From Dehalococcoidales bacterium (GTDB taxonomy: Bacteria > Chloroflexota > Dehalococcoidia > Dehalococcoidales > BS750m-G39), in NCBI GenBank assembly GCA_023129255.1, contig JAGMCH010000014.1:1-33609 (forward strand): a stretch of 33,609 bases of DNA. The letters run 5' to 3'. The notes beneath the pieces are model-generated. The model saw nothing but the letters and a program-made list of their open reading frames with translations. It was not told the origin of the DNA and ran no database searches. Shown here piece by piece: positions 22,810-29,841 of the stretch. Every line of letters starts with the position of its first letter. The first letter of the stretch is position 1. The translations under genes were made by a program, and so were the position numbers.

Positions 22810-23382
22810 TCAAGTGTAGTAATAACGTGTCCGCCTTCTGAAGAAGTAGCCGGCTATCAGGCCGAGAACCAGACCGCCAAGGTGAGCCTGCCAGGCTACC
22901 TGTGGGAAAAAGGAAAGTATAAGGAAAATCCCAATAACTGCCACCCAAAGGGGAAGCGGGACTGGTATGGGGAAAATAAACACCCTCAATCTTGGTCTCA
23001 TCACCGTGAGCACTCCTCCGAGGGCAAAGATAGCTCCTGAGGCACCCACAGCTACGGCATATTGTGATGTTGCTAGAAGGAGATATAAAATATTTCCCAG
23101 TATGCCTCCGCAGAAGTAAACTATGAGGAATTTTTTCGTCCCAAGCAACCTGGACAGGTAGCCGCCAAAGAAGTAAAGGGTTATCATGTTGGCTAAAATA
23201 TGTAATATACCCCCGTGGATGAATAGGTTGGTCACCAGGGTCCAGGGTCTGTCTAAAAAGCTTGCTGGCTGCAATCCAAGAAGCAGGATAAGGTCTGGCT
23301 CTATAAGAGTGGCTATAAATAGCAGGAGGTTTATTGCTATTAGAAGCCATACCACAGTTGGATTGGAACCTCGATATGCCAT
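22810..23382 (-). CDS. Rhomboid-family intramembrane serine protease
   Basis: About 190 residues with six hydrophobic helices. Catalytic Ser in G-A-S-G-A-I-F-A and catalytic His in Q-A-H-L-G-G-L-V-L-G; upstream F-I-H-G-G-I-L-H-I-L-A-N-M has the conserved His/Asn segment that lines the active site. Cleaves membrane proteins within the bilayer; its substrate here is unknown. ATG 23382 (with GGGAAGG just before it, short spacing) is chosen; TTG 23424 would add 14 residues. The opposite-frame 200-codon open frame over the same DNA is a shadow. rdhA lies downstream on the same strand but after about 240 bases with its own promoter. Confidence 0.92.
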   Translation of the reverse strand: MAYRGSNPTVVWLLIAINLLLFIATLIEPDLILLLGLQPASFLDRPWTLVTNLFIHGGILHILANMITLYFFGGYLSRLLGTKKFLIVYFCGGILGNILYLLLATSQYAVAVGASGAIFALGGVLTVMRPRLRVFIFPIPVPLPLWVAVIGIFLILSFFPQVAWQAHLGGLVLGLIAGYFFRRRTRYYYT

Positions 23383-23559
23383 TACCTTCCCTATCACTGA
23401 TATTTGGGGAGTTAAACCAACCAATTATCGCATATAATAACCCTGAATGGCTAGTCTTATCAAAATTGGGTTAATTTTAGTGCCTGGTGTTGACAAGAGG
23501 CACATAAATGGCATATTATACGACTAAATGACAATCAGCTTCCAATCTCAAAGTGCCTA

Positions 23560-24390
23560 ATGCCAAAGTGTCCTAACTGTGGTCGAGAGACTGAAAGAAC
23601 CAAGGATTTAGCTTGCCAGTGGTGTGGTTACCCCCTAATAACGAGAGATTATCACTGGGGAGCTATAATTTACCTTCTGGCTATCACCGGAGCCGAGACG
23701 ACTACCGTTTTTTTTACCCCTCTGTGGGGGATAATTAGCCACATTATCATATTAGTTGCCTTAATATTGCATTCAGCTTTAACCAGCGAGCATCGCTATC
23801 AACAGCTAGTCCTGTCCCTGTCTCTGGTTCCTTTAGTGCGAATAATGAGCCTATCTATGCCTCTATCTGGTATTCCCCAGATTTGGTGGTATCCTATCAT
23901 CTATGCTCCGCTACTGGTGGCGGCAGTAGTGGTAATTCGGCTCACGGGTTATAGGGCGAGAGACGTCGGGCTTACCTTTAAGTTGCTCCCGCTCCAGCTA
24001 GCAATAGCCTTGACCGGGTTTTTGTTTGGTGTTGCGGAATACTTTATCCTGGCACCAGAGGCTATGGTGACTGCATTCACCTGGCAGCAGATATGGCTGC
24101 CGGCGTTATTACTTCTGGTATGCACTGGATTTACAGAGGAGTTCATCTTTCGCGGGGTGCTCCAGCGAAGCGCAGTGGAGGTATTTAAAGGATGGGGGAT
24201 AGTCTATGTCAGCTTGCTATTTGCTATCTTGCATATGGGCTTTCTCTCCTGGATTGATGTTGCCTTTGTTTTTGTTGTTGCCCTGTTCTTTAGCTGGGTG
24301 GTCAAAAGAACAGGGTCACTGCTTGGCGTGACCCTATCTCACGGCATAACCAATATAACGCTATACCTGGTATTCCCCTTCTTTCTCTAG
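23560..24390 (+). CDS. CPBP (CAAX-protease/bacteriocin-processing) membrane protein with N-terminal zinc ribbon
   Basis: 276 residues. The first 25 residues form a zinc ribbon, C-P-N-C-x10-12-C-Q-W-C, followed by about seven to eight hydrophobic helices. The C-terminal half carries the CPBP/ABI signature: E-E-F-I-F-R-G near residue 192, H-M-G-F near 226 and S-H-G-I-T-N near 267, which place the metal-dependent glutamate and histidines. Family members cut or modify membrane peptides; a target is not known. The ribbon could bring partners or sense zinc. It converges on the 82-residue gene, and the two stop codons share the palindrome CTAG at 24387-24390. Confidence 0.88.
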   Translation: MPKCPNCGRETERTKDLACQWCGYPLITRDYHWGAIIYLLAITGAETTTVFFTPLWGIISHIIILVALILHSALTSEHRYQQLVLSLSLVPLVRIMSLSMPLSGIPQIWWYPIIYAPLLVAAVVVIRLTGYRARDVGLTFKLLPLQLAIALTGFLFGVAEYFILAPEAMVTAFTWQQIWLPALLLLVCTGFTEEFIFRGVLQRSAVEVFKGWGIVYVSLLFAILHMGFLSWIDVAFVFVVALFFSWVVKRTGSLLGVTLSHGITNITLYLVFPFFL

Positions 24391-24635
24391 GCTAGTACCT
24401 CAGCGATTTTTACCCCAACCACAGCGGCAAACGCCATCAGCAGCGGGATAATACCTACACTGAGATATTTGCCAACACGCATGGATGAGCTGTTTCCACC
24501 TGCGCCAGCCAGCTCCTTAGTGGTTAAGAAGGCTATCAAGGTAACCACAGCAGCAATACTTATGGTGGCCGTCAACCCCAGAGCGGCTATAGTGGTTATA
24601 GTAGTGATAGTGGTAACGGTAACAGTAGAAATCAA
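24387..24635 (-). CDS. Small Thr/Val/Ile-rich two-helix membrane protein
   Basis: 82 residues from TTG 24635, supported by AGGGGGTG about 4 bases upstream and by a strong promoter. The N-terminus is an alternating Thr/Val/Ile run (T-V-T-V-T-T-I-T-T-I-T-T-I) encoded by near-repeats of ACT/ACC and GTT/ATA codons, leading into a hydrophobic helix with K-E-L-A at its end; a polar Gly/Ser loop and a second helix (about 58-78) follow. No catalytic motif. I do not know its function; its size and hairpin topology would suit a small regulatory or membrane-stress protein. Real gene judged from promoter, ribosome site and codon structure rather than homology. Confidence 0.72.
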   Translation of the reverse strand: MISTVTVTTITTITTIAALGLTATISIAAVVTLIAFLTTKELAGAGGNSSSMRVGKYLSVGIIPLLMAFAAVVGVKIAEVLA

Positions 24636-24665
24636 TTTGCACCCCCTACTGGTAAGACTTGGTTA

Positions 24666-24695
24666 AGTATAACATAAAGCACTTTATGTTGTCAA
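24666..24695 (-). promoter_or_regulatory. Strong promoter with a palindrome filling the spacer
   Basis: Minus strand: TTGACA (24695-24690), 18-base spacer, TATACT (24671-24666). A perfect palindrome AACATAAAG (24671-24679)/CTTTATGTT (24682-24690) occupies the spacer and abuts both boxes, so a dimeric repressor bound there would block polymerase. Serves the 82-residue gene at 24635. The rest of 24696-24840 shows nothing clear. Confidence 0.7.
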
Positions 24696-24840
24696 TAGTC
24701 CATTTGGATGACAATTTTTGTTTCCTATATCCCCCTTTTTTCCTATTTTGTGCCTTACATCAAGCCACTCGACGATTTATACTAGCACAATTGGGGACAT
24801 TTGTCAAGAGGCTTGCTCTCTCCCTGAGGGTTGAAGATAT

Positions 24841-25302
24841 TTAGAGATTTATTATTTCTCCCCTAATCTGTTCGCCAACAGTCAAGATTCCAAAGGAATT
24901 TCTTGCCTGACCCGGATTAAAGAAAAGGATACCCTTCTTTATCTCGTTCTGGGTATAGTGGGAATGACCATAAACAATAACATTAACATTAACATCTTCA
25001 AACATCTTCCCTACCCTATCGTCTATGCCGTAGGGACTGCCCCAGCCATGAATAATCCCAATCCCTTTCCCTTCTATCAAGAGTAGCTCCTTTTCTGGGA
25101 GAATCCGCTTAAGCTCATCTGAATCCATATTGCCCTGCACCGCTTTTACCTCCCCCAGCCGCTTCAAACCATCAAGCACATCTTTAGTCACGAAATCCCC
25201 GGCATGGATTATCAGGTCTACCTCAGCCAGGGCAGTCAATATCCTATTGGGAAACTGGGCAAATGAAGTGGCGTGGGTATCAGAGACTACTCCTATTTTC
25301 AT
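24841..25302 (-). CDS. YfcE/MJ0936-type metallophosphoesterase
   Basis: 153 residues, compact calcineurin-like fold with all metal motifs: S-D-T-H-A near the start, H-A-G-D, Q-G-N-M-D, and V-Y-G-H-S-H. The family hydrolyses phosphodiesters in vitro; natural substrate unknown. ATG overlaps the stop of the macrodomain gene by four bases (ATGA), so the two are translated together. That pairing hints at processing of phosphodiester or ADP-ribose compounds, which is inference. Length is full for the family. Confidence 0.92.
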   Translation of the reverse strand: MKIGVVSDTHATSFAQFPNRILTALAEVDLIIHAGDFVTKDVLDGLKRLGEVKAVQGNMDSDELKRILPEKELLLIEGKGIGIIHGWGSPYGIDDRVGKMFEDVNVNVIVYGHSHYTQNEIKKGILFFNPGQARNSFGILTVGEQIRGEIINL

Positions 25303-25859
25303 ACCACCTCCTCAAGAGCAGAGGAATAAGCCTCATAGGTTCTGGAGTCAAAGAGCACGAATACCACCTCCGTGAGTGAGGTGACCTGCTCCGTGAGAAA
25401 TGAAACCGCCACCTTAATTGCCACCCTTGCTGCCTCAGCTACCGGGTAGCCATAAGCACCAGTGCTGATTGAAGGAAAGGAGATACTGGTTAGATTGCGT
25501 TCTGCTGCCAGTTTCAGGCTCTCTCTATAGGCACTTTCCAGTAGAGCGGCTTCACCCTTATTCCCCCCCTGCCAGATAGGACCAACGGTGTGAATAACAT
25601 GCTTTGCCCTCAAATTCCCTCCGGTGGTGATGACTGCCTTACCCGTGGGCAAACGTCCCTGCTCGGCCACAATTTGCTTACACTCCTCCAAGATAGCTGA
25701 ACCTCCAGCCCGGTGAATAGCGCCATCTACTCCACCTCCACCCATCAGCCCCGGGTTGGCAGCATTAACTATGGCATCTGTAGCCTGCCTGGTGATGTCT
25801 CCCTGGATTATAGCTAATTTTGTCTGGTTAATCTTAACTTCTCTGGTTTGCTTCTCCAT
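25299..25859 (-). CDS. Macrodomain protein, ADP-ribose deacylase/hydrolase type
   Basis: 186 residues. Macrodomain marks: Q-G-D-I-T-R-Q-A-T-D-A-I-V-N-A-A-N, G-G-G-G-V-D-G-A-I-H-R-A-G-G, I-H-T-V-G-P and S-I-S-T-G-A-Y-G-Y-P. This fits the YmdB/MacroD class that removes acetyl from O-acetyl-ADP-ribose or ADP-ribose from proteins; the Asn and the Gly-Val-Asp loop used in catalysis are present. GAGGTGA lies about 5 bases before the ATG. Upstream on the minus strand a TATAAA (25888-25883) may be the -10. Leads a two-gene operon with the phosphoesterase. Confidence 0.92.
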   Translation of the reverse strand: MEKQTREVKINQTKLAIIQGDITRQATDAIVNAANPGLMGGGGVDGAIHRAGGSAILEECKQIVAEQGRLPTGKAVITTGGNLRAKHVIHTVGPIWQGGNKGEAALLESAYRESLKLAAERNLTSISFPSISTGAYGYPVAEAARVAIKVAVSFLTEQVTSLTEVVFVLFDSRTYEAYSSALEEVV

Positions 25860-25907
25860 CTCTTCACCTCTGGTACTTCAGTTTTATAATTGTAAAGTGG
25901 ATATGGT

Positions 25908-25948
25908 GAAGAGTCTAGCCCGGTTTTAAACCAGGTCAAAGACTCTTC
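25908..25948. promoter_or_regulatory. Stem-loop between divergent macrodomain gene and tRNA-Lys
   Basis: Perfect 9-bp stem GAAGAGTCT (25908-25916)/AGACTCTTC (25940-25948) with an inner GGTTT/AAACC stem. It lies between the start of the macrodomain gene and the tRNA-Lys promoter; an operator or a cruciform separating the two units is possible. Confidence 0.4.
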
Positions 25949-25951
25949 GAG

Positions 25952-25980
25952 TTGCACTGAGACTCGGGATTTGCTAAACT
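25952..25980 (+). promoter_or_regulatory. Candidate tRNA-Lys promoter
   Basis: TTGCAC (25952-25957), 17-base spacer, TAAACT (25975-25980); start expected near 25987, 8 bases before the mature tRNA. The -35 is only a half match. Confidence 0.4.
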
Positions 25981-25994
25981 GGCTTTGTTATAGT

Positions 25995-26067
25995 GGGCCG
26001 TTAGCTCAGTTGGCAGAGCACCTGACTTTTAATCAGGGTGTCACAGGTTCGAGACCTGTACGGCCTA
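25995..26067 (+). tRNA. tRNA-Lys(TTT)
   Basis: Acceptor GGGCCGT/ACGGCCT (G-T first pair), D arm GCTC/GAGC, anticodon stem CCTGA/TCAGG with loop CTTTTAA (anticodon TTT), T arm CAGG/CCTG with TTCGAGA, 73 bases, no encoded CCA. Confidence 0.94.
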
Positions 26068-26320
26068 CTAGCTAAATCCTCAGTATTTGCTAACATTTTG
26101 CTAACATTACTCTCTTTGAAACTGTTAGTATCCCTACAGGGCTAGCTGGCATGTCAAGTTTTCCCACCTTGCTGTTTTTGACGTCTTTATTAACCCTTAT
26201 GCCCCGCTTTTTTATTCTGCCGCCTTGTAAGCACCGCAGATATTTTTGCCTTAGTCTCAGCTGTGGGATGTCTACCTAATTGCTATACCCTATCTCTTTT
26301 CCATAGCGAGCTTTGTTGGA
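26068..26320. other. Gene-free stretch after tRNA-Lys
   Basis: No open frame with coding character on either strand. Right after the tRNA is a tandem pair of TTGCTAACATT units near 26091-26111. No integrase, no repeated tRNA 3' end and no terminator with a clear T-run are seen; the remainder is unremarkable. Confidence 0.5.
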
Positions 26321-26452
26321 GGCGGGATGCCACTTGCCGGCTTCCAGTCAGGGCTCCCCTATAACCGGAGGGGAGGAGGTAATTTAAGCTACCCAGGCAG
26401 AAAAACATTAAAACTTCCTGTAGCACCCTGATTTCCCCTGGCAGAGCCCGCC
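26321..26452. repeat. Long direct repeat, copy 1 (132 nt)
   Basis: Its first 69 bases match 26848-26916 at 66 of 69 positions, and its last 14 bases (TGGCAGAGCCCGCC) match the end of copy 2 with one change; about 36 extra bases lie in between. The ends pair with each other: GGCGGG (26321-26326) with CCCGCC (26447-26452), and TGCCA (26328-26332) with TGGCA (26439-26443). An inner hairpin CTCCCCT/AGGGGAG with loop ATAACCGG is at 26354-26375. It may be a structured RNA or a short non-autonomous mobile element. It lies downstream of the zinc-ribbon gene pair. Confidence 0.8.
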
Positions 26453-26471
26453 CATAGTAGCTCTATTACTT

Positions 26472-26615
26472 CTAAAGCTTGCCGATTCTAAATAACTTCG
26501 TCCCACATACTGGGCACACACCCTGAGTTGCTGGCCTCCCATTCTTCAAGGTGACCTGCTTCGGGTCTTTCATCTCCCTTTTCTGTCGGCACTTAAAGCA
26601 GTAAGCTGTTGGCAT
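26472..26615 (-). CDS. 47-residue zinc-ribbon protein, DUF5679-like
   Basis: Starts M-P-T-A-Y-C-F-K-C-R with a second knuckle G-V-C-P-V-C-G-T-K and the central K-x-V-T-L-K-N-G-R-P-A-T segment, which I recognise as the DUF5679 pattern of tiny zinc ribbons found in Chloroflexota and actinobacteria. AAAGGAG lies 6 bases before the ATG, a near-ideal ribosome site. Four Cys in two C-x2-C knuckles bind one zinc. Function of the family is unknown. It follows the 64-residue gene by 21 bases, so both are one transcript. A decayed relative of its last 14 codons lies at 28586-28640. Confidence 0.8.
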   Translation of the reverse strand: MPTAYCFKCRQKREMKDPKQVTLKNGRPATQGVCPVCGTKLFRIGKL

Positions 26616-26636
26616 GATGAGCTCCTTTCATTCTTA

Positions 26637-26831
26637 TTATTCCAGCAATTTCCAGCAGTCCCTACAATAAGGGAGAGGTGGGAAAAACTTGGTCGCAACC
26701 CTCATATCCTCAATGGGCTTTGGCTTACCACAAACCTTACAGGTAAAAATAATTCCCCTGCTGTCCACTCTTTTATTCCAGGGTACATTACCCTTGATAA
26801 AGTGCCCTCTCTTGTCCCTACATTCTGTCAT
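26637..26831 (-). CDS. 64-residue Cys-rich protein with P-W-N-K motif
   Basis: N-terminal G-H-F-I-K-G-N-V-P-W-N-K resembles the NUMOD-like/HNH-associated DNA-binding tail, followed by a four-Cys zinc knuckle pair (C-K-V-C and C-R-D-C) 24 residues apart. Possibly a nucleic-acid-binding mini-protein; the name is not known to me. Begins 16 bases after repeat copy 2, without a strong Shine-Dalgarno, so translation may depend on that leader. Gene order on the minus strand: copy 2, this gene, DUF5679-like gene, copy 1. Confidence 0.6.
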   Translation of the reverse strand: MTECRDKRGHFIKGNVPWNKRVDSRGIIFTCKVCGKPKPIEDMRVATKFFPPLPYCRDCWKLLE

Positions 26832-26847
26832 GTGCCTATCACTGGAA

Positions 26848-26943
26848 GGCGGGATGCCACTTGCCGGATTTCAGTCAGGGCTCCCCTATAACCGGAGGAG
26901 AGGAGGTAATTTAAGCCACTAAGCAGAAATGGCAGAGTCCGCC
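26848..26943. repeat. Long direct repeat, copy 2 (96 nt)
   Basis: Near-identical to copy 1 over the first 69 bases and sharing its terminal TGGCAGAG-CCGCC. End pairing GGCGGG (26848-26853)/TCCGCC (26938-26943) and TGCCA/TGGCA (26855-26859/26930-26934). Inner hairpin arms CTCCCCT (26881-26887) and AGGAGAG (26896-26902): the change from copy 1 leaves a G-U pair if read on the minus strand, whereas the end-stem change leaves a G-U pair on the plus strand, so the transcribed strand is not settled by these two changes. Sits between the acyl-CoA ligase gene and the 64-residue gene. Confidence 0.8.
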
Positions 26944-26954
26944 TACACTTTCCC

Positions 26955-28529
26955 TTATTCCTCTTCCTTGTACCACTCACGTATCCCTCGGCGCACGATC
27001 TTCCCAGTGGCTGTTCTCGGCATATCCTCTGCCTTAATAAAGTCCACCGACTTAGGCCGTTTGTAGCTGGCTATCTTACCTCGACAGTGCTCTATGATCT
27101 CCTGTTCCAACTCCTTGGACGGCTCCACACCCTCAACCGGAACAACGACCGCCTTGATTGCCTCTCCCCATTTCCGGTCGGGTACCCCAACTACTCCCAC
27201 CTCCTTTACCTTCGGGTGGCTGGCTACAAGTTGTTCTATCTCGGATGGGAACACGTTTTCACCACCGGTGATTATCATATCCGCCTTTCGATCCACTAAG
27301 ACGTAATACCCGTCTTCGTCACGAGAGGCCATGTCGCCGGTTCGGAAATATCCTTCGCCGAATTTAAAGGCTTCCCGTGTTTTTTCAGGGTCTTTAAGGT
27401 ACTCGGTGAACATCGAGGGAGCGCGGACACATATCTCACCTACCTCGCCCTCAAGAACCTCGCTCCCCTCCTCATCCAGAAGTCTTATCTTCTCGATCCC
27501 GTATAATTCTCTTCCGATACTCCCCAGTTTCTTTAGCTGCTCATGGGGCCGTAGTAAGGTTGTCCCACCCGCCTCGGTGGTTCCATACTCCTCATACAGG
27601 CCGGCGTTCTTCCAATACTCCATCGCCTCCAGTTTAGTATCCTTCCGAACAGGCGCAGAGGAGCACAGAAGCTTCCTCATAGAGGAAACGTCATATTTTG
27701 CTTTCACCTCGTCGGGCAAGTTAAGCATCATTATGTAGTGTGTGGGCACCAATGAAGTAAAAGTAACCGCTTCGTCCTGCATGGTCTTGATGTAATGCTC
27801 CGGGTCAAAGGTTGCCCGGTTATATATGCACACCCCTGCACCAGTCCAGGTAAAAGCCCACGAAAAAAAGATGGAGTTTATATGGCTTGTGGGCATTACC
27901 AGTAAGGCTATGTCGTCGTTAGCAAAGCCAAAATTAGCTACATGTAACCAATTATAGGCGATGAAGCTCTTATGCGAGCGCACCACTCCCTTGGGCTCCC
28001 CGGTGGTCCCAGATGTATAGGAAATAGTCCAGGGGGATTCTTCATCTACCTCTATGCCCGACTCCTTTGGAGACCCTTTCTCGATGACTTTTTCATAGTG
28101 TTGATATCCCTCAGGAGCCTTCTCATCCCCGAAGAAGAGGTAGTTATCACGAGGGATGGGCAATTGGTCACAAATGGAGTCCACTCCTTCCACGAATTCC
28201 TTCGCCACTATGAAGACCTTGGCTTCACCGTGTTCGCATATGTACTGATATTCCGAAGGCGACAATCGAAACAGGATAGGTATTATTGTTAACCCCGCTT
28301 TGGCTGCCGCCCCGTACATCTCCATCCACTCCACACAATTATACGCAATAGCTGCAAACTTATCCCCGGGCTGTAAACCCAAACCCAGCAGCGCATTGGC
28401 TAACCTGTTACATCTTTCATTCCATTGCTTAAAGGTTAGAGAACGGCCAAGATCCTTCGCTCCTATTTTGTCGGGATGCAGGTAAGCGTTGTTCCTTAAC
28501 ATATCTCCCGCATTTAACCATTTACCCAT
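26955..28529 (-). CDS. ANL-superfamily AMP-forming acyl-CoA synthetase
   Basis: 524 residues. Adenylation motifs in order: Y-T-S-G-T-T-G-E-P-K-G (P-loop), Y-E-E-Y-G-T-T-E-A-G-G, the Y-F-R-T-G-D hinge region, and C-terminal P-R-T-A-T-G-K-I-V-R-R with the catalytic lysine. Activates a carboxylic acid as acyl-AMP then the CoA thioester; substrate undetermined (fatty, aryl or amino-acid-derived acid). Co-directional with the upstream opine-dehydrogenase-like and aminotransferase genes, though about 200 bases of decayed repeat separate them. GGAGG at 28541-28537 (plus-strand CCTCC) lies 7 bases before the ATG. Full length. Confidence 0.9.
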   Translation of the reverse strand: MGKWLNAGDMLRNNAYLHPDKIGAKDLGRSLTFKQWNERCNRLANALLGLGLQPGDKFAAIAYNCVEWMEMYGAAAKAGLTIIPILFRLSPSEYQYICEHGEAKVFIVAKEFVEGVDSICDQLPIPRDNYLFFGDEKAPEGYQHYEKVIEKGSPKESGIEVDEESPWTISYTSGTTGEPKGVVRSHKSFIAYNWLHVANFGFANDDIALLVMPTSHINSIFFSWAFTWTGAGVCIYNRATFDPEHYIKTMQDEAVTFTSLVPTHYIMMLNLPDEVKAKYDVSSMRKLLCSSAPVRKDTKLEAMEYWKNAGLYEEYGTTEAGGTTLLRPHEQLKKLGSIGRELYGIEKIRLLDEEGSEVLEGEVGEICVRAPSMFTEYLKDPEKTREAFKFGEGYFRTGDMASRDEDGYYVLVDRKADMIITGGENVFPSEIEQLVASHPKVKEVGVVGVPDRKWGEAIKAVVVPVEGVEPSKELEQEIIEHCRGKIASYKRPKSVDFIKAEDMPRTATGKIVRRGIREWYKEEE

Positions 28530-28585
28530 TGATTAACCTCCTCTCTATAATGTTTTGTCAAAATCGCCCATGCTTTGTTACTTCT

Positions 28586-28709
28586 AAAGTTTGCCGATTC
28601 TAAATACCTTATCCCCGCAAACGGGGCAGAGGCTTTCCTGCAGTGTGAGTGGCTATGTGAAATTCCATTTCTCCTTCCTTCTCGAGATGCCACTTGCCCG
28701 ATTACAGCT
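28586..28709 (-). pseudogene. Decayed third copy of repeat plus DUF5679-like gene end
   Basis: Minus strand: 28709-28685 matches the inner edge of repeat copies 1 and 2 (CTG-AATC-GGCAAGTGGCATC, about 21 of 24 bases). After a remnant start region with GGAAGGAG and an ATG, the last codons read C-P-V-C-G-D-K-V-F-R-I-G-K-L, the DUF5679 C-terminus, but in a different frame from that ATG and after an internal deletion. The flanking TTACTTCTAAAG and TTGCCGATTCTAAATA match the 3' side of the intact gene at 26465-26495. It fills the gap between the opine-dehydrogenase-like and ligase genes. Confidence 0.6.
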
Positions 28710-28725
28710 GAAGCTACACGAATTC

Positions 28726-29826
28726 TTAAAATCCTTCCTGCAGTACCTTTACCAACTCCTCTTTCGTTAAACCTGCTATTCCTAGCTCTTCAAGTGACAA
28801 ACCTTCTTTCCAATAGTTCGTCTGGTTTACCACTGAGGCGAGCTCGATCACAGCATTGATAACCGGGGTAGCCACATTAAAGTGGCGCCCCAGTTTGGCG
28901 ATAGGCACTAGCCCGTAGGGGATATCTTCAGTTATATACCTGCTCTTTACCGATGAAGGGCCTGATATCTTGGCCACGGCACCTTCTTTATCAAAGGCAG
29001 CTCTAAAGTAGGTCGACATTATGGCACTCTTTTTCCAGAAATCCTCTTCCGGGTATTCGAGCATTGTTACCCCAACTGCATCAGCTACTTTGGAAACCTC
29101 TTCGAAAACCGCTTTAATTCCCTTGGATGTTGACAGGGTGTTTCCATCCCGGTAGAGGTGAAAGTCTTTCCCCATGGCATCAATCCAACCGGCATTCATA
29201 ACGGTACCAATCGGGTGGACAATCGGGTTCAGGTTATTGAGGGAAGTGGCAAGGACATTCTCCCCAGCGACTACTGGATACATCTTTCCGACATCATCCA
29301 TTACCCGGTCTATGTTCTTTGCTGGTAAGGCAGCCAACAGAAGCTTAACTGCCCAAACCATTATCTGCACCGTAGCCGGTGCTACCAGCCGACAGCCCCA
29401 AGGAAGAGTATGTGTCTCGGCGAGGGTAATCTCTTTCTCCACCCCCTTCTCCTTTAGCATGCTGGCAAATGATAATGCAGAGAAGTTCGCCGACCATTTA
29501 ACTATTGTTTGACCGTCTTCCAAGTAGGGCACTACATAGTTGAAGAAGTCTTTAGCTCCAATGGCGGGGACGGCCATCATAATGTAGTCAACACCATCTA
29601 GTGCCTCGGCGAAATTGGTGGTTGCTTTATTTAGCTTAACCGTGTGCTTCTCCCCCCAGGCGTCAATGAGGTCTATTGTTTGCCGCTCAAGCGTTGTGCT
29701 GAACGCCTTCTTAAATTCAGGTGCTTCACAAATGTTTACCTCATACCCCTTCAGCGTCAAGTCAGCCGCCATTGTATGAGCGCCATTGCCACCGCCTAGT
29801 ACAGCTATTCTTCTTGCATTAGTCAT
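28726..29826 (-). CDS. NAD/NADP octopine/nopaline (opine) dehydrogenase family protein
   Basis: 366 residues. N-terminal Rossmann motif G-G-G-N-G-A-H-T, then Y-I-M-M-A-V-P-A, and the C-terminal helical domain with N-L-N-P-I-V-H-P-I-G-T-V-M-N-A-G carrying the His used in opine dehydrogenases. The family joins an amino acid and a 2-keto acid by reductive amination, or runs in reverse. Here the aminotransferase 15 bases upstream could supply or consume the keto acid. The actual substrates cannot be told from sequence; an alternative is an unrelated ketopantoate-reductase-like role, but the N-P-I-V-H-P block favours the opine family. Confidence 0.88.
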   Translation of the reverse strand: MTNARRIAVLGGGNGAHTMAADLTLKGYEVNICEAPEFKKAFSTTLERQTIDLIDAWGEKHTVKLNKATTNFAEALDGVDYIMMAVPAIGAKDFFNYVVPYLEDGQTIVKWSANFSALSFASMLKEKGVEKEITLAETHTLPWGCRLVAPATVQIMVWAVKLLLAALPAKNIDRVMDDVGKMYPVVAGENVLATSLNNLNPIVHPIGTVMNAGWIDAMGKDFHLYRDGNTLSTSKGIKAVFEEVSKVADAVGVTMLEYPEEDFWKKSAIMSTYFRAAFDKEGAVAKISGPSSVKSRYITEDIPYGLVPIAKLGRHFNVATPVINAVIELASVVNQTNYWKEGLSLEELGIAGLTKEELVKVLQEGF

Positions 29827-29841
29827 TTGTTCCTCCCTTTA

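Noticed and set aside
22748-23350. 200-codon minus-strand ORF over the rhomboid gene
   Set aside because: Shadow frame: no motif or membrane pattern of its own, while the overlapping frame has rhomboid Ser/His motifs.
20918-26067. Genomic island bounded by tRNA-Arg and tRNA-Lys
   Set aside because: No integrase, no duplicated tRNA 3' end and several ordinary genes between; only the PlsY-like stub suggests rearrangement.
26321-26943. CRISPR array or cobalamin riboswitch
   Set aside because: Only two spaced copies flanking genes, unequal length, no regular spacers; the B12-box consensus is absent despite a GCCACT-like stretch.
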